Origin: Methanobacterium sp. PtaU1.Bin242
GTDB taxonomy: Archaea > Methanobacteriota > Methanobacteria > Methanobacteriales > Methanobacteriaceae
Assembly (NCBI GenBank): GCA_002067565.1
Contig: MVQZ01000059.1
Coordinates: forward strand, 1 to 6,128
Direction: 5' to 3'
DNA: 6,128 nt
Under the pieces are notes generated by a model. That model had not been told where the DNA came from and ran no database searches. It worked only from the letters and a program-made list of their open reading frames with translations. The translations under genes were made by a program, and so were the position numbers. Below, one piece after another: positions 5,303-6,128 of this stretch. The number at the start of each line of letters is the position of its first letter. Positions within the stretch are counted from its first letter, which is position 1.

Positions 5303-6091
5303 CTATTTATTTTGAAATAGTTCCCCTAATTTCTCTATTGCAGATTTTGTATAGATAGTGAGTCTTCCGGGGTGAGTTCCCGGGGCCAGTAATTCTGCAT
5401 TAAGATTATCAACTACCACCACATCTACGCCAGGATGATTTCTGGCTCCTAAACTAATTCCTTTATCTTCACCAACTACCAGAAGTGGTCCTTTAGGTGA
5501 TTTGTATTTCCTTCCCCGTGTTTTACCTCTTCCAGCCCTTATTTTACGGCCTGATTTGGCCCTTACCACATCATCCATTACTCCCAGCTTTTTGAAGATT
5601 TTTCTGGTTTCACTGGTCCTTTTCACCTTTATAATTTCATCATCAACCACGATGGGTATTTGGGGAAGATTTTCCACTCGGTGGCCTCTTAATTCCACCA
5701 GTTCCTGGTTGGCAGTAGCGGCTACTGCGGATCTTATGGCCAGTCTTTTTTCTTTTTTGTTGATTTTCTCATGGATAATCCGGGCTACCCGTGGGGGATG
5801 TGCTCTTCTACCTCCCACAGCTTGGGGTACAAAAGCACCCTTTGATCCTGCCGGATGTCTTGATCCCTTTACTCTAGGTACCATTGCAGCTCCCCGGCCA
5901 GCACCAAAAGATTCTGCTGTGGTTCGCTTTCCGGCCATGGGATCTGTTCCCCATGGTTGGATTCTTGCTGTTTGTGAAGAGATAACTGCTCTTTTTATAA
6001 GATCCGGCCTGAATTCTTCCATAAAAATTTCAGGAAGCTCTATTTCTTCTGTTGCTTCGCCTTCCAATGAATAAACCTTGATTTTCGTCAT
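5303..6091 (-). CDS. rpl4: 50S ribosomal protein uL4 (L4, archaeal L1e/L4 form)
   Basis: uL4 has a globular domain on the ribosome surface and a long loop that reaches into 23S rRNA and helps form the exit-tunnel constriction opposite uL22. The 262-residue product is a complete archaeal protein. The loop region is seen at about 45-100, with [21 protein letters not shown] (45-65) and [13 protein letters not shown] (88-100). Further landmarks are [22 protein letters not shown] (116-137), the basic [22 protein letters not shown] (181-202) and the C-terminal [22 protein letters not shown] (221-242). The ATG at 6089-6091 is preceded by GTGAT (6096-6100), a modest Shine-Dalgarno. In archaea this gene usually follows uL3. 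The 37 bases upstream have stops in all three frames and show no recognisable uL3 end. Confidence 0.97.
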   Translation of the reverse strand: MTKIKVYSLEGEATEEIELPEIFMEEFRPDLIKRAVISSQTARIQPWGTDPMAGKRTTAESFGAGRGAAMVPRVKGSRHPAGSKGAFVPQAVGGRRAHPPRVARIIHEKINKKEKRLAIRSAVAATANQELVELRGHRVENLPQIPIVVDDEIIKVKRTSETRKIFKKLGVMDDVVRAKSGRKIRAGRGKTRGRKYKSPKGPLLVVGEDKGISLGARNHPGVDVVVVDNLNAELLAPGTHPGRLTIYTKSAIEKLGELFQNK

Positions 6092-6128
6092 TTAAATCAC
6101 TCTTTAATCATAATATAATGTTATAACC
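6092..6128 (-). promoter_or_regulatory. AT-rich sequence upstream of rpl4
   Basis: This is the last 37 bases of the window. It contains the uL4 Shine-Dalgarno-like GTGAT and AT-rich sequence. All three minus-strand frames meet a stop. A very short uL3 C-terminus cannot be excluded, but none is recognisable. Confidence 0.4.

Noticed and set aside
5502..6074. A 190-codon open frame on the plus strand opposite uL4, and similar plus-strand frames opposite uL14, uL2, uS3 and others
   Set aside because: They lie antisense to certain ribosomal protein genes, resemble no family, and follow from the codon use of the real genes.

Overview
The window is a stretch of an archaeal S10-type ribosomal protein gene cluster, with every gene on the minus strand, so transcription runs from high to low coordinates. 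In transcription order it encodes uL4, uL23, uL2, uS19, uL22, uS3, uL29, a SUI1/aIF1-type initiation factor, RNase P protein component 1 (Rpp29/Pop4), uS17, uL14 and the start of uL24. The SUI1 and RNase P genes between uL29 and uS17, the archaeal forms of uL4, uS19 and uL2, Shine-Dalgarno sequences matching the archaeal 16S tail, and low-GC DNA with very AT-rich spacers all point to a euryarchaeal methanogen. Closest by gene order and by remembered protein sequence are the Methanobacteriales (Methanobacterium or Methanobrevibacter-like, probably mesophilic). No search was run, so the genus is an inference.

Layout, reading in the direction of transcription: 6128-6092 is a short AT-rich leader with no recognisable end of uL3. 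uL4 and uL23 (6091-5033) are tightly coupled. A 106-bp AT-rich gap precedes uL2 (4926-4201), and a 130-bp gap precedes uS19 (4070-3660, TTG start). uS19, uL22 and uS3 are close or overlapping down to 2123. A 66-bp gap with a duplicated Shine-Dalgarno-like element precedes uL29 and SUI1 (2056-1506). An 81-bp gap with an exact 11-bp direct repeat precedes the RNase P protein gene (1424-1140). A 180-bp gap precedes uS17 and uL14 (959-242), and a 62-bp gap precedes the uL24 start (179). No stretch without a gene exceeds 180 bp.

The genes make parts of both ribosomal subunits: uL2, uL4, uL14, uL22, uL23, uL24 and uL29 for the large one, and uS3, uS17 and uS19 for the small one. A start-codon selection factor and a tRNA 5'-processing subunit are co-expressed with them. 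This is standard archaeal housekeeping, and I see no mobile element, CRISPR array, tRNA or rRNA gene, or defence system.

Three things depart from the ordinary. (1) At the low-coordinate edge the uL24 reading frame changes in mid-protein into a sequence resembling archaeal CobT-like (nicotinate-nucleotide:dimethylbenzimidazole phosphoribosyltransferase family) proteins. This is most likely a chimeric assembly join, or else a real rearrangement. (2) uS3 carries an acidic, low-complexity C-terminal tail of about 155 residues. (3) The gap before the RNase P gene has two identical 11-bp elements exactly 20 bp apart, bracketing a TATA-like sequence.
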